Program-made: the position numbers and the translations under genes
Source of the DNA: Sedimentisphaerales bacterium
Lineage (GTDB): Bacteria; Planctomycetota; Phycisphaerae; Sedimentisphaerales; Anaerobacaceae
Length of the DNA: 5,136 nt
Assembly: GCA_016933985.1 (NCBI GenBank)
Contig: JAFGTU010000511.1
Coordinates: 1 to 5,136, forward strand
Direction: 5' to 3'
Shown: positions 1 through 5,136 of the stretch, piece after piece
Position numbering within the stretch: position 1 is the stretch's first letter
How the letters are laid out: every line of letters begins with the position of its first letter
The notes under the pieces: model-generated
Seen by the model: only the letters and a program-made list of their open reading frames with translations
What the model was told of the DNA's origin: nothing
The model's database searches: none

Positions 1-206
1 AGCTCAACTTTAATTCGCGGGTCGACTTCTTTGGCGGCGTCAAGCGCCGCCTGGACGGCGGTGGCGGTTGTCTTGCCTTTTCGCGGGCTGCAGGAGATGC
101 CCACGATCTTAACTGATTTCTTGTCGGCCGCACTTGCGCTGGTCGATGTGAGTGTGGCGGCGGCTCCCGTTGTAATTGACGATGCAATGAATTTTCTTCG
201 GTTCAT
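1..206 (-). CDS. Tat-exported NADPH-dependent FMN reductase / flavodoxin-fold protein, 3' end outside window
   Basis: Only the first 68 codons are inside the window; the frame is open to the left edge. The start ATG is preceded by GGAGG nine bases upstream. Residues 1-26 form a twin-arginine signal: RRKFI at 3-7, a mildly hydrophobic Ala/Thr/Ser stretch, and a signal-peptidase-like Ala-Ser-Ala at 24-26. The mature part begins with a beta strand (VKIVGI) followed by SCSPRKGKTT at 38-47. This matches the phosphate-binding loop (GxSxSPRxGxTx) that holds FMN in the NADPH-dependent FMN reductase and iron-sulfur flavoprotein families. Those enzymes are usually cytoplasmic, so a Tat signal, which exports folded cofactor-loaded proteins, implies an extracytoplasmic flavoprotein. 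It follows the DUF4405 membrane gene by 51 bases and is probably in the same operon. Substrate and electron donor are unknown, and any C-terminal cysteine cluster is out of view. Confidence 0.8.
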   Translation of the reverse strand, partial: MNRRKFIASSITTGAAATLTSTSASAADKKSVKIVGISCSPRKGKTTATAVQAALDAAKEVDPRIKVE

Positions 207-215
207 TCTCTTGTG

Positions 216-220
216 CCTCC
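216..220 (-). promoter_or_regulatory. Ribosome binding site of the flavoprotein gene
   Basis: The minus strand reads GGAGG, nine bases before the ATG at 206. It supports that start for a gene truncated at the window edge, and it places the twin-arginine motif at the very N-terminus, as expected for a Tat signal. Confidence 0.75.
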
Positions 221-257
221 AAACTTGGTTTCCATTTTGCTTTTTTTTTCAGACGAT

Positions 258-740
258 TTAACGAGCGGTTGTTGCTGTTGACTGAGGTGCAACTCTTTGA
301 TTAACTCCAGCCGGGGCTGCATCTGTCCGGTAGCCGCGTCCCCTCTGGCCTCCCCCACCGCTGATTTCGCCGACCTCCGGCTTGACTAGGGATGAAAAGG
401 CAAGCAAGATGACCGTCAGGCAGATCAGGATAACCACGACAATCCAGCGAAACACCCGGCTGGGTATCAGGCCGCGGTAGATCGCTACGATCATTCCCCA
501 GTGCAGCACGATATGAAGGATGAGCAAGGCGATCAGAACCAACCCGATAGCAAGATGAACCGTGCCCCACTGGTGGCGGTCGAGACCCCGGAAGTACAGC
601 TCGACGTTGCGCCCGTAGATAGCCCAACGCGCTTGTCCGGGGATGAGCACGTATTTGATCAGCAGGCCGATGCCAGCCATGGCGGCCATGCACAAGAGCA
701 TCAGGGCGTCAATTATCAGATTGAGTTTTGACTTTGTCAT
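258..740 (-). CDS. DUF4405-domain membrane protein (cytochrome b561-like fold)
   Basis: A 160-residue protein with three clear hydrophobic helices at about 7-30, 62-84 and 98-119, and a basic segment after the second. The centre, RHQWGTVHLAIG followed by LHIVLHW, matches the DUF4405 pattern (RHxWGxxH...LHxxLHW). Histidines at 56, 62, 76 and 80 lie at or in the second helix. DUF4405 proteins are small membrane proteins often compared with b-type cytochromes; haem binding here is inferred, not shown. The last 40 residues are polar and low-complexity, rich in Gly, Arg, Ala and Thr, with a GGGG run at 128-131. A GTG six bases further upstream is possible, but the AAAGGGG site is seven bases from this ATG and only one base from the GTG, so the ATG is preferred. 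The gene lies between the CcdA-like gene (60-base gap) and the Tat flavoprotein (51-base gap). It may pass electrons from the membrane to that flavoprotein. Confidence 0.8.
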   Translation of the reverse strand: MTKSKLNLIIDALMLLCMAAMAGIGLLIKYVLIPGQARWAIYGRNVELYFRGLDRHQWGTVHLAIGLVLIALLILHIVLHWGMIVAIYRGLIPSRVFRWIVVVILICLTVILLAFSSLVKPEVGEISGGGGQRGRGYRTDAAPAGVNQRVAPQSTATTAR

Positions 741-747
741 ATCCACA

Positions 748-754
748 CCCCTTT
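748..754 (-). promoter_or_regulatory. Ribosome binding site that sets the DUF4405 start
   Basis: The minus strand reads AAAGGGG, then seven bases, then ATG at 740. The alternative in-frame GTG at 746 would begin one base after the GGGG, too close for initiation. The site therefore decides for a protein two residues shorter than the longest open frame. Confidence 0.7.
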
Positions 755-800
755 GAAGAACGCAAATTGAATCAGCCTGCTACGACAGAGCGGGCCGCCA

Positions 801-1499
801 TTATGGCGCTACGTAGATAAGGTAAATTCCTCCAATCAGAACCAGAACGCCGCAGACCCTTTTTAGGATGACCGCTCCTTTTGATTTTTCATTCCAGTTC
901 ATGTATCGCTGGACAAGTTCCGTGCAGGTGCCGGCAAAGATAATCACGGAGCAATGGCCTATTCCATAAGCCAGCAGCAGCGCAATTCCATAAACCAAAG
1001 CCGTTGATGCGACTTTGAACGTTACAGCCAGCATTGGGGCCATATAGGCGAATGTGCAGGGTCCCAGGGCAATCCCAAAAACAAGGCCGAGGATCAATGC
1101 AGCCAAGAGGCCCTTGCGTTTCATTCCCACCTGGGCCGGCCCGGAAAAGGGCAGAGGAATCACGTCCAAGAGGTGCAGGCCAACGACGAAAAAGATTGCG
1201 GCAACGAAGTAGTTTCCCCAGCGCCCCACGTCGCCGGTCATTCTACCTGCGGCGGCTGTGATTGCACCTATTGCACCGATCGTGATTAGAATCCCAACAG
1301 CGAACAGTGTGGAGATGAAGAATGCCCTTTTTGTTGACATTCGACCCTGCTTGTCGATAAAGCCGACAATCAGGGGAATGCTCGCAAGGTGACACGGGCT
1401 TAGCAAGATACTCAGGATGCCCCACACGAAGGCCGCTATGACTGCGATAGCCGGCGCGCCTTCAACGGCATGTGTCAAGGTCGTGAACAGCTTCTCCAT
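801..1499 (-). CDS. CcdA/DsbD-type membrane thiol-disulfide carrier, ArsG-like
   Basis: A 232-residue protein, about the usual length for CcdA, with about six hydrophobic segments (roughly 17-34, 39-49, 58-84, 96-114, 130-158, 163-190 and 211-230, some merging into hairpins). Two matching half-motifs carry the redox cysteines: SPCHLASIPL with C36 and GPCTFAYMAP with C148. These are the paired intramembrane cysteines by which CcdA/DsbD proteins move electrons from cytoplasmic thioredoxin to external thioredoxin-like partners. Extra cysteines are at 183, 192 and 216. The SPCHL form, rather than the usual SPCVLP, together with permease and thioredoxin neighbours, fits the group annotated as ArsG-type aromatic arsenical permease; that subgroup call is from memory and less certain than the CcdA fold. 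The start lies two codons' distance past the previous stop (TAG, CCG, ATG), so the gene is tightly coupled to the SurA/thioredoxin gene, with a GGGGG site inside that gene 11 bases before the ATG. Its likely clients are the exported CIPC and CVPC thioredoxin domains encoded just upstream. Confidence 0.85.
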   Translation of the reverse strand: MEKLFTTLTHAVEGAPAIAVIAAFVWGILSILLSPCHLASIPLIVGFIDKQGRMSTKRAFFISTLFAVGILITIGAIGAITAAAGRMTGDVGRWGNYFVAAIFFVVGLHLLDVIPLPFSGPAQVGMKRKGLLAALILGLVFGIALGPCTFAYMAPMLAVTFKVASTALVYGIALLLAYGIGHCSVIIFAGTCTELVQRYMNWNEKSKGAVILKRVCGVLVLIGGIYLIYVAP

Positions 1500-1502
1500 C
1501 GG

Positions 1503-2441
1503 CTATTTGACCCCCATTTCCGTCAGTTTCTTCTCGATTTCCTCCTGCGGCCAAAAGCCGACGTGACGAAAGACCTCCTTGCCGGTCTTGTCGAAGAATA
1601 TCTGGACGGGAATAGTCTCTACGCCGTATCTGGCGGCCAGTATTTGCTTTTCACGAACGTGGACAAGGAGGACGTGGAGCTTGTCTTTATACTTGGCCTC
1701 CAAATCCTTGAAGATCGGGGCCAGCATATCGCAGGGAACGCATCCGGTGGCTCCGAAATCCGCCAGCGATGGTTTGCCGCTGTTGCGGGCCTTGTCAACG
1801 GGATTGTCCAATGTCAAAGCCGCCTGTTTCTTGAGCCACGAGGCCGACACCCTGATTTCGATTTTCTTGGCGATTGTGCGGATATAATCAGCAGCCGCCT
1901 TTTGTTTCTTCTGACCCAGCAGGTAAGGCTTAATCTGCTCGCGCACCTGCGCCAGCGCAGCCCCGCCAAACATGTTCTTGTTCTGACGGTAGAACTCCTC
2001 TGCCTCGGCGTCTGTGACCTCAATGTTGCCGAAAACTTGATTCTGGAAGTAGTCCTGAATAATCTGCTGGTCGGGTTCGGGGCCTGCTTCTCCGGCGGCT
2101 TGGGTTGTCCTTTTCCGGGCAAGGTTCAGCAGCAGGCGGGACGTCGCCAGATGTTCGAGCACAAACAGGGCGTTCTTGTTCAGCTCACCCTGCAGTTCCG
2201 GAGGCTGCTCCTGGATGAACCGGCTGATGTCGTCCGTTGAGATTGTAATGTCGCCGGCTTGCAGAACGATGCCCTTAGACAGCTCGGCGGCTTTTGCAAA
2301 GGTCAAGACACCTGATGTCACCGTCAGATACAAAGCAGCTACGGTGTTTGGCTCTTCGTTCTCTTGTTGCTGTGCGAAGCCGGCAGCAGCAAATAACTGA
2401 AGGCTTGTGCAAATCGCCGTAATAATGCAGTTCTTGTTCAT
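1503..2441 (-). CDS. Exported SurA/PrsA-like chaperone region fused to a thioredoxin domain
   Basis: A 312-residue protein. Residues 1-23 are a Sec-type signal peptide (positive start, hydrophobic core, Ala-Gly-Phe-Ala end), so the protein is exported; whether it is freed is not clear. Residues about 57-200 resemble the helical N-domain and lever of SurA/PrsA-type foldases: a GDITIS strand, a long helix with LEHLATSRLLL near 95-105, then VTDAEAEEFYRQNKNMF at 142-158 and VREQIKPYLL at 166-175. The parvulin isomerase domain normally inserted there appears to be absent. Residues 222-311 are a thioredoxin domain with CVPC at 234-237 and the cis-proline loop TIP at 277-279. This domain aligns without gaps to that of the preceding gene (38 of 90 residues identical by hand). 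An in-frame ATG nine codons upstream exists, but AAGGG seven bases before this ATG and the signal peptide support the shorter form. Electrons probably come from the adjacent CcdA-like protein. The role may be thiol repair or folding of the operon's other exported proteins. Confidence 0.8.
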   Translation of the reverse strand: MNKNCIITAICTSLQLFAAAGFAQQQENEEPNTVAALYLTVTSGVLTFAKAAELSKGIVLQAGDITISTDDISRFIQEQPPELQGELNKNALFVLEHLATSRLLLNLARKRTTQAAGEAGPEPDQQIIQDYFQNQVFGNIEVTDAEAEEFYRQNKNMFGGAALAQVREQIKPYLLGQKKQKAAADYIRTIAKKIEIRVSASWLKKQAALTLDNPVDKARNSGKPSLADFGATGCVPCDMLAPIFKDLEAKYKDKLHVLLVHVREKQILAARYGVETIPVQIFFDKTGKEVFRHVGFWPQEEIEKKLTEMGVK

Positions 2442-2448
2442 ATTCTTT

Positions 2449-2453
2449 CCCTT
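2449..2453 (-). promoter_or_regulatory. Ribosome binding site that sets the SurA/thioredoxin start
   Basis: The minus strand reads AAGGG seven bases before the ATG at 2441. The longer frame from 2468 would put nine polar residues (MQTFSKGKN) ahead of the signal peptide and has no comparable site upstream. Confidence 0.7.
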
Positions 2454-2498
2454 GGAAAATGTCTGCAATTACCTTTGCCGAGATTCAAACCTCACGAC

Positions 2499-3791
2499 CT
2501 ATTTAGGAGCGCACTGGCCAATCTTACACGCCTTCTTAATCTGCTCGGCAGAGAGCTTCATCTTGTTGTCCAGCGCCTGGCTAATGCTTATCAGCCTGCC
2601 TGTCTCATAAGGATTCTGCTCGACCCATTTCTTGAGATTCTCGGCATTGACAAAGAATCCCTGATGGAAACACCCCGCCGAAGCCCACGTGCCGTCCGGT
2701 TTCTTTCGCTGGCCAAACCACGCAACGGCGGTCGCCGGCTCCAGCGAGGCAACGCTCCCGTTCAGCGTCTTGACGACGATTTCCTCGGCGGTCAGTCGGT
2801 CGTGTTCATGGACCTCGATATCAAGGCCGGTCCTTGCCGCCACGCCCAAAGCGCAGTGCGAGCAGCAGCCCCAGGTATATACGCCTGCGGCGCGCACGCC
2901 TGCGGCGTCTTCCGGATACACAGTCCTGTCGCAGAATCCGCAGCGTGTGGCCAGCTCTTTTTCTTGAAGCATTGTCCAGTCGATGATGTTGCCGCCGGAC
3001 GTCTCTTGCTCGGACTTGGCCTTCTCCGCCTCGCCGAAGGCTTTAACAGTCGGTCGCCCGGTCCGGCCGTCTAAGGCATAAAGGTAGATTGCCGAAGCAG
3101 CAGGTATCAGCTTGTCCGCTGCCCAATCCGTTACCGAGACCTTCTTCTCAAATCCGGCCTTATCCTCAGTCAGGCACGAATACATAATGAAATAGCAGTG
3201 CGGGCTGCAGAGCCGTACCGGCCCCTTATCTGTTTGAACGGTTACTAATGTTCTTGGATTGATGTCCCCGTCGCACATATAGCAAATGCCGTCCTTGGGA
3301 CGGCCGTCGGCTTTGGCCGGAGCGAGACGCTCGAAGACCGGCAATTGCGGAGCAGAGAGACCTACGCCGAGTTCCTTCCATTTTGACAGAATATCTTCCT
3401 TCGAGAAGAAACCCTCATGGCGGAATAGCTCTTTGCCGGAGGCGTCATAGAACACCTGTGTCGGCATGATACTGATTCGATATACGTCGGCCAGCGCGGG
3501 ATATTCGCTCATGTCGAGGAATTGAACCACAAGCCTGCCTTCCATTTCTTTTTTGAGATCTTCGAGAATTGGGGCCATCAGCTTACAGGGGATGCACGTG
3601 CCGGCACCAAGATCAATCAGGGCGGGCAGCCCCTTTCCGGTGAGCTGGTCCGGCATATACTGTGCGGGTATCCCCTGACCGCCGCCGGGCGTTGCTGTGC
3701 CCGGGCCGGACTTGTTGGTTTTAACAGCGATGACAACGACCACCGCGGCGATTAGAACGACGACAATTCCTATCTTCCCAACCTTGTTCAT
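2499..3791 (-). CDS. Membrane-anchored thioredoxin / NosL-like / MerB-like three-domain protein
   Basis: A 430-residue protein with 15 cysteines. Residues 7-24 are a single N-terminal hydrophobic anchor without an obvious cleavage site, followed by a Gly/Pro linker to about 45, so the rest should lie outside the cytoplasmic membrane. Residues 54-143 are a thioredoxin domain with CIPC at 66-69 and cis-proline 110 in IMPT. Residues about 165-280 resemble NosL: a CxxC at 170-173 (CYMC), CSPHC at 195-199, then VTDWAADKLIPAASAIYLY and a GGNIIDWTML end, as in NosL's VTD...IDA...GG pattern. NosL proteins bind Cu(I). Residues about 281-430 resemble alkylmercury lyase (MerB), a fold related to NosL: CGFC 284-287, CCSHC 309-313, GCFHQGFF 373-380 followed by ENLKKWVEQNP, and a C-terminal Cys pair at 422 and 427. 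MerB's CxxD is here CxxC, so lyase activity is doubtful and metal or thiol binding is likelier. The upstream in-frame ATG at 3875 would overlap the small thioredoxin gene and bury the anchor; the AAGGAAGGGG site supports 3791. Domain calls after the thioredoxin rest on motif memory. Confidence 0.75.
   Translation of the reverse strand: MNKVGKIGIVVVLIAAVVVVIAVKTNKSGPGTATPGGGQGIPAQYMPDQLTGKGLPALIDLGAGTCIPCKLMAPILEDLKKEMEGRLVVQFLDMSEYPALADVYRISIMPTQVFYDASGKELFRHEGFFSKEDILSKWKELGVGLSAPQLPVFERLAPAKADGRPKDGICYMCDGDINPRTLVTVQTDKGPVRLCSPHCYFIMYSCLTEDKAGFEKKVSVTDWAADKLIPAASAIYLYALDGRTGRPTVKAFGEAEKAKSEQETSGGNIIDWTMLQEKELATRCGFCDRTVYPEDAAGVRAAGVYTWGCCSHCALGVAARTGLDIEVHEHDRLTAEEIVVKTLNGSVASLEPATAVAWFGQRKKPDGTWASAGCFHQGFFVNAENLKKWVEQNPYETGRLISISQALDNKMKLSAEQIKKACKIGQCAPK
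2881..2907 (-). repeat. Short in-frame tandem repeat, 12-base unit at 15-base period
   Basis: The plus strand carries acgcctgcggcg at 2881-2892 and again at 2896-2907. In the encoded protein this gives AAGVR then AAGVY, just before the CCSHC motif. It may be a five-codon slippage duplication or coincidental coding of a natural x-x-G-V turn. Confidence 0.6.
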
Positions 3792-3799
3792 AAGCGAAG

Positions 3800-3809
3800 C
3801 CCCTTCCTT
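3800..3809 (-). promoter_or_regulatory. Strong ribosome binding site of the three-domain gene, overlapping the previous stop
   Basis: The minus strand reads AAGGAAGGGG, ending eight bases before the ATG at 3791. Its first two bases are the last two of the TAA stop of the small thioredoxin gene. This decides against the much longer in-frame start at 3875 and suggests translational coupling of the two genes. Confidence 0.75.
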
Positions 3810-4041
3810 ACACAAGCATCTTCTTAATCTCATCCGGCGAGATAACCTTACCCACGCTTCTGACCTGGCCGTCAACAGCCAGCGCAGGCGTCAGCATTAC
3901 GCCGAAACTCATAATCTCGTTTATGTTCGTGACCTTTTCCAATTGGTATTCTATGCCCAGCTCCTTCGCGGCGGCCTCGGCATTTTCCGCGAGCTTTTTG
4001 CACTTTGGGCATCCGGAGCCGAGTATTTGTATCTTTTTCAT
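3808..4041 (-). CDS. Small redox-active disulfide thioredoxin (CPKC)
   Basis: A complete 77-residue protein, the normal size for the minimal thioredoxins called redox-active disulfide protein 2 (TIGR00412-type). It begins MKKIQILGSG with the active site CPKC at 11-14 directly after the first strand. It keeps the cis-proline loop (LTPAL, P52) and the final helix SPDEIKKML. There is no signal peptide, so it should be cytoplasmic. AAGGA lies six bases upstream of the ATG. It follows the permease gene by 45 bases; a pair of this permease type with this thioredoxin type is a recurrent arrangement in metal(loid)-related loci, as I recall it. Likely roles are reducing the permease's thiols or its substrate, or feeding electrons into the CcdA-like protein encoded downstream. 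Confidence 0.9.
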   Translation of the reverse strand: MKKIQILGSGCPKCKKLAENAEAAAKELGIEYQLEKVTNINEIMSFGVMLTPALAVDGQVRSVGKVISPDEIKKMLV

Positions 4042-4086
4042 ATTTGATCCTTCTGCGAGCTATTCATCTGCAATTCTCTTGCCTGT

Positions 4087-5136
4087 CTATCCCCAGAAGG
4101 CGCCGAAGGTCATTCCGGATATTGTCGCCATCACGATCACGAGGCAGACGAAGACTATGGTCTTGCGAGTTCCGATTACCGAACGGATCACGAGCATACT
4201 GGGTAGCGACAGCGCAGGCCCGGCCAGCAACAGCGCCAATGCCGGCCCCTTGCCCATCCCTGCGCCCATCAAGCCCTGAAGGATTGGGATTTCGGTAAGG
4301 GTTGCGAAGTACATAAAAGCCCCTGCCACAGATGCGAACAGGTTGGCCCAGATCGAGTTTCCGCCAACGGCTGCGTTAATCCATTTGGAGGGAATGATTC
4401 CATCGTTGCCCGGCCCGGGCCTGCCTAAGAGAAAACCGGCTACGAGGACGCCCGCCAGGAGCAAAGGCAGTATTTGCTTGGCGAAACCCCAGGTCGCGGC
4501 AAGCCATTCGGCTATTTCGCCTTTGGTGAACCAGCCGACGACCATAAGAGAAAAGGCGCCGAGAAAGAGAACGACCAAGAGCCAGCGGACTCTGTAAATG
4601 ACTTCGTAAATACTGTTCTTCCCGACGTCCTGCACCTGCTGAACAAGGTCGGCGGGAACTTCATGGGTTTGGCCTGAAGTATCGAGAATCTTGAGACTGT
4701 CCTCCGTTTGGCTGAGGAGAGTCCCTTCGACCTGATAAGCCGTCAATCCGCCTGGGCAGCAAAGGAATACCGCGCGGACGTCGCCGCTGCGGGCCCAGTT
4801 GGCGAAGACAAGGATGCCGACCATTGATGCGAAGTACAGAGCGTTCTTCCAGAGCGGCCTGGCAACTTGGGATTCGGGCACGGCCATTTGTGACGTGGTT
4901 TTTTGCTTTTCTTCTTTGCGGTAAATGATGTGCATCGCAAGGCCGATTACGACGCTAAAGACAATAGCCCCTGCCGCTCTTGCGATGCCCAGCTCCAGGC
5001 CGAGCACGCGGGCCGTCAGAATGATGGCCAGCACATTTATTGCGGGGCCGGAATACAGAAAGGCCGTCGCCGGGCCCAGGCCGGCCCCCATCTTGTATAT
5101 GCCCGCAAAGAGCGGCAGGACCGTGCACGAGCAGAC
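4087..5136 (-). CDS. ArsP/DUF318-type permease, 5' end outside window
   Basis: The frame is open to the right edge; 349 residues are visible and the methionine at 5091 is internal, because the 15 codons before it encode VCSCTVLPLFAGIYK, which belongs to the family's conserved core. The visible part has two related halves. The first has CSCT at 2-5 and LFAGIYKMGAGLGPATAFLYSGPAIN. The second, about 260-315, has TEIPILQGLMGAGMGKGPALALLLAGPAL. Such a repeat with SGPAIN/AGPALS is characteristic of COG0701/PF03773 permeases, of which ArsP exports trivalent organoarsenicals. About eight hydrophobic segments are visible. A soluble stretch at about 116-171, starting with a Cys-Cys pair at 126-127 and having a beta-rich pattern (VEGTLLS...LKILDTSG...VPADLV), separates the halves. 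An ArsR-like regulator may lie upstream but is out of view. Arsenic is the best-known substrate of the family, but the substrate here is not shown by sequence. Confidence 0.88.
   Translation of the reverse strand, partial: VCSCTVLPLFAGIYKMGAGLGPATAFLYSGPAINVLAIILTARVLGLELGIARAAGAIVFSVVIGLAMHIIYRKEEKQKTTSQMAVPESQVARPLWKNALYFASMVGILVFANWARSGDVRAVFLCCPGGLTAYQVEGTLLSQTEDSLKILDTSGQTHEVPADLVQQVQDVGKNSIYEVIYRVRWLLVVLFLGAFSLMVVGWFTKGEIAEWLAATWGFAKQILPLLLAGVLVAGFLLGRPGPGNDGIIPSKWINAAVGGNSIWANLFASVAGAFMYFATLTEIPILQGLMGAGMGKGPALALLLAGPALSLPSMLVIRSVIGTRKTIVFVCLVIVMATISGMTFGAFWG

Noticed and set aside
207..257. Possible terminator: CCAAACTTGG and a T run between the last two genes
   Set aside because: The inverted repeat has only four pairs with a two-base centre, which cannot fold as a hairpin, and on the transcribed strand the homopolymer run reads as A and precedes the repeat.
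1470..2240. Long plus-strand open frame of 256 codons
   Set aside because: It lies antisense to the SurA/thioredoxin gene, has no recognisable motif, and its Leu/Gly-rich translation is what the opposite strand of a Lys/Gln/Ala-rich gene gives.
1503..2441. Candidate ArsF (nitroreductase subunit) equivalent
   Set aside because: It sits where ArsF would be, but its sequence is a SurA-like region plus a normal CVPC thioredoxin domain, and the Cys motif and length differ from what I recall of ArsF.
2442..2498. Gap between genes 3 and 4 as a site for an internal promoter or terminator
   Set aside because: No convincing -35/-10 pair or GC-rich hairpin is seen in these 57 bases, only the ribosome binding site.
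2475..3074. Plus-strand open frame of 199 codons
   Set aside because: It is antisense to the Cys-rich three-domain gene, whose frame shows clear conserved motifs and a strong ribosome binding site; no domain is visible in this one.
2499..3875. Longer form of the three-domain protein starting at 3875
   Set aside because: It would overlap most of the tail of the small thioredoxin gene, put an Arg-rich stretch before the membrane anchor, and ignore the strong site just before 3791.
4087..5091. Permease taken as complete with a start at 5091
   Set aside because: The frame stays open to 5136 and the extra residues (CSCTVLPLFAGIYK) are conserved permease core, so the true start is beyond the window.

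Overview
The window appears to be one stretch of a single minus-strand operon, read from right to left. Seven genes all point the same way, with gaps of 2 to about 60 bases. Both edges cut a gene: the first gene (a permease) lacks its 5' end at position 5136, and the last (an exported flavoprotein) lacks its 3' end at position 1. No promoter, terminator, tRNA, rRNA, CRISPR array or mobile element is visible. The sequence is moderately GC-rich, with strong AAGG/GGAGG ribosome binding sites, a Tat signal and several exported redox proteins. This suggests an anaerobic or environmental Gram-negative-type bacterium, perhaps Planctomycetota or a deltaproteobacterial lineage; the taxonomic guess is weak.

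Order of genes in transcription direction: (1) ArsP/DUF318-type permease, 5' partial, 5136-4087; (2) 77-residue redox-disulfide thioredoxin with CPKC, 4041-3808; (3) membrane-anchored protein with an external thioredoxin domain (CIPC), a NosL-like Cys-rich domain and an alkylmercury-lyase (MerB)-like Cys-rich domain, 3791-2499; (4) exported protein with a SurA/PrsA-type helical chaperone region joined to a second thioredoxin domain (CVPC), 2441-1503; (5) CcdA/DsbD-type membrane thiol carrier resembling the ArsG group, 1499-801; (6) DUF4405 membrane protein with several helix-associated histidines, 740-258; (7) start of a Tat-exported FMN-reductase/flavodoxin-fold protein, 206-1.

Inferred joint role: CcdA-like protein (5) would carry reducing power across the membrane to the two external thioredoxin domains of (3) and (4). 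These could keep the many cysteines of the NosL/MerB-like region of (3) reduced for binding or releasing a soft metal(loid). The small thioredoxin (2) would do thiol chemistry on the cytoplasmic side, and the permease (1) would export a metal(loid) or organo-metal(loid). DUF4405 protein (6) and flavoprotein (7) look like a second electron-transfer branch across the membrane. The permease + small thioredoxin + CcdA set is typical of arsenic or organoarsenic-type loci, but the NosL/MerB content also allows copper or mercury. The substrate cannot be settled from the sequence. The most notable element is gene 3, whose domain combination I do not recognise as a described system.
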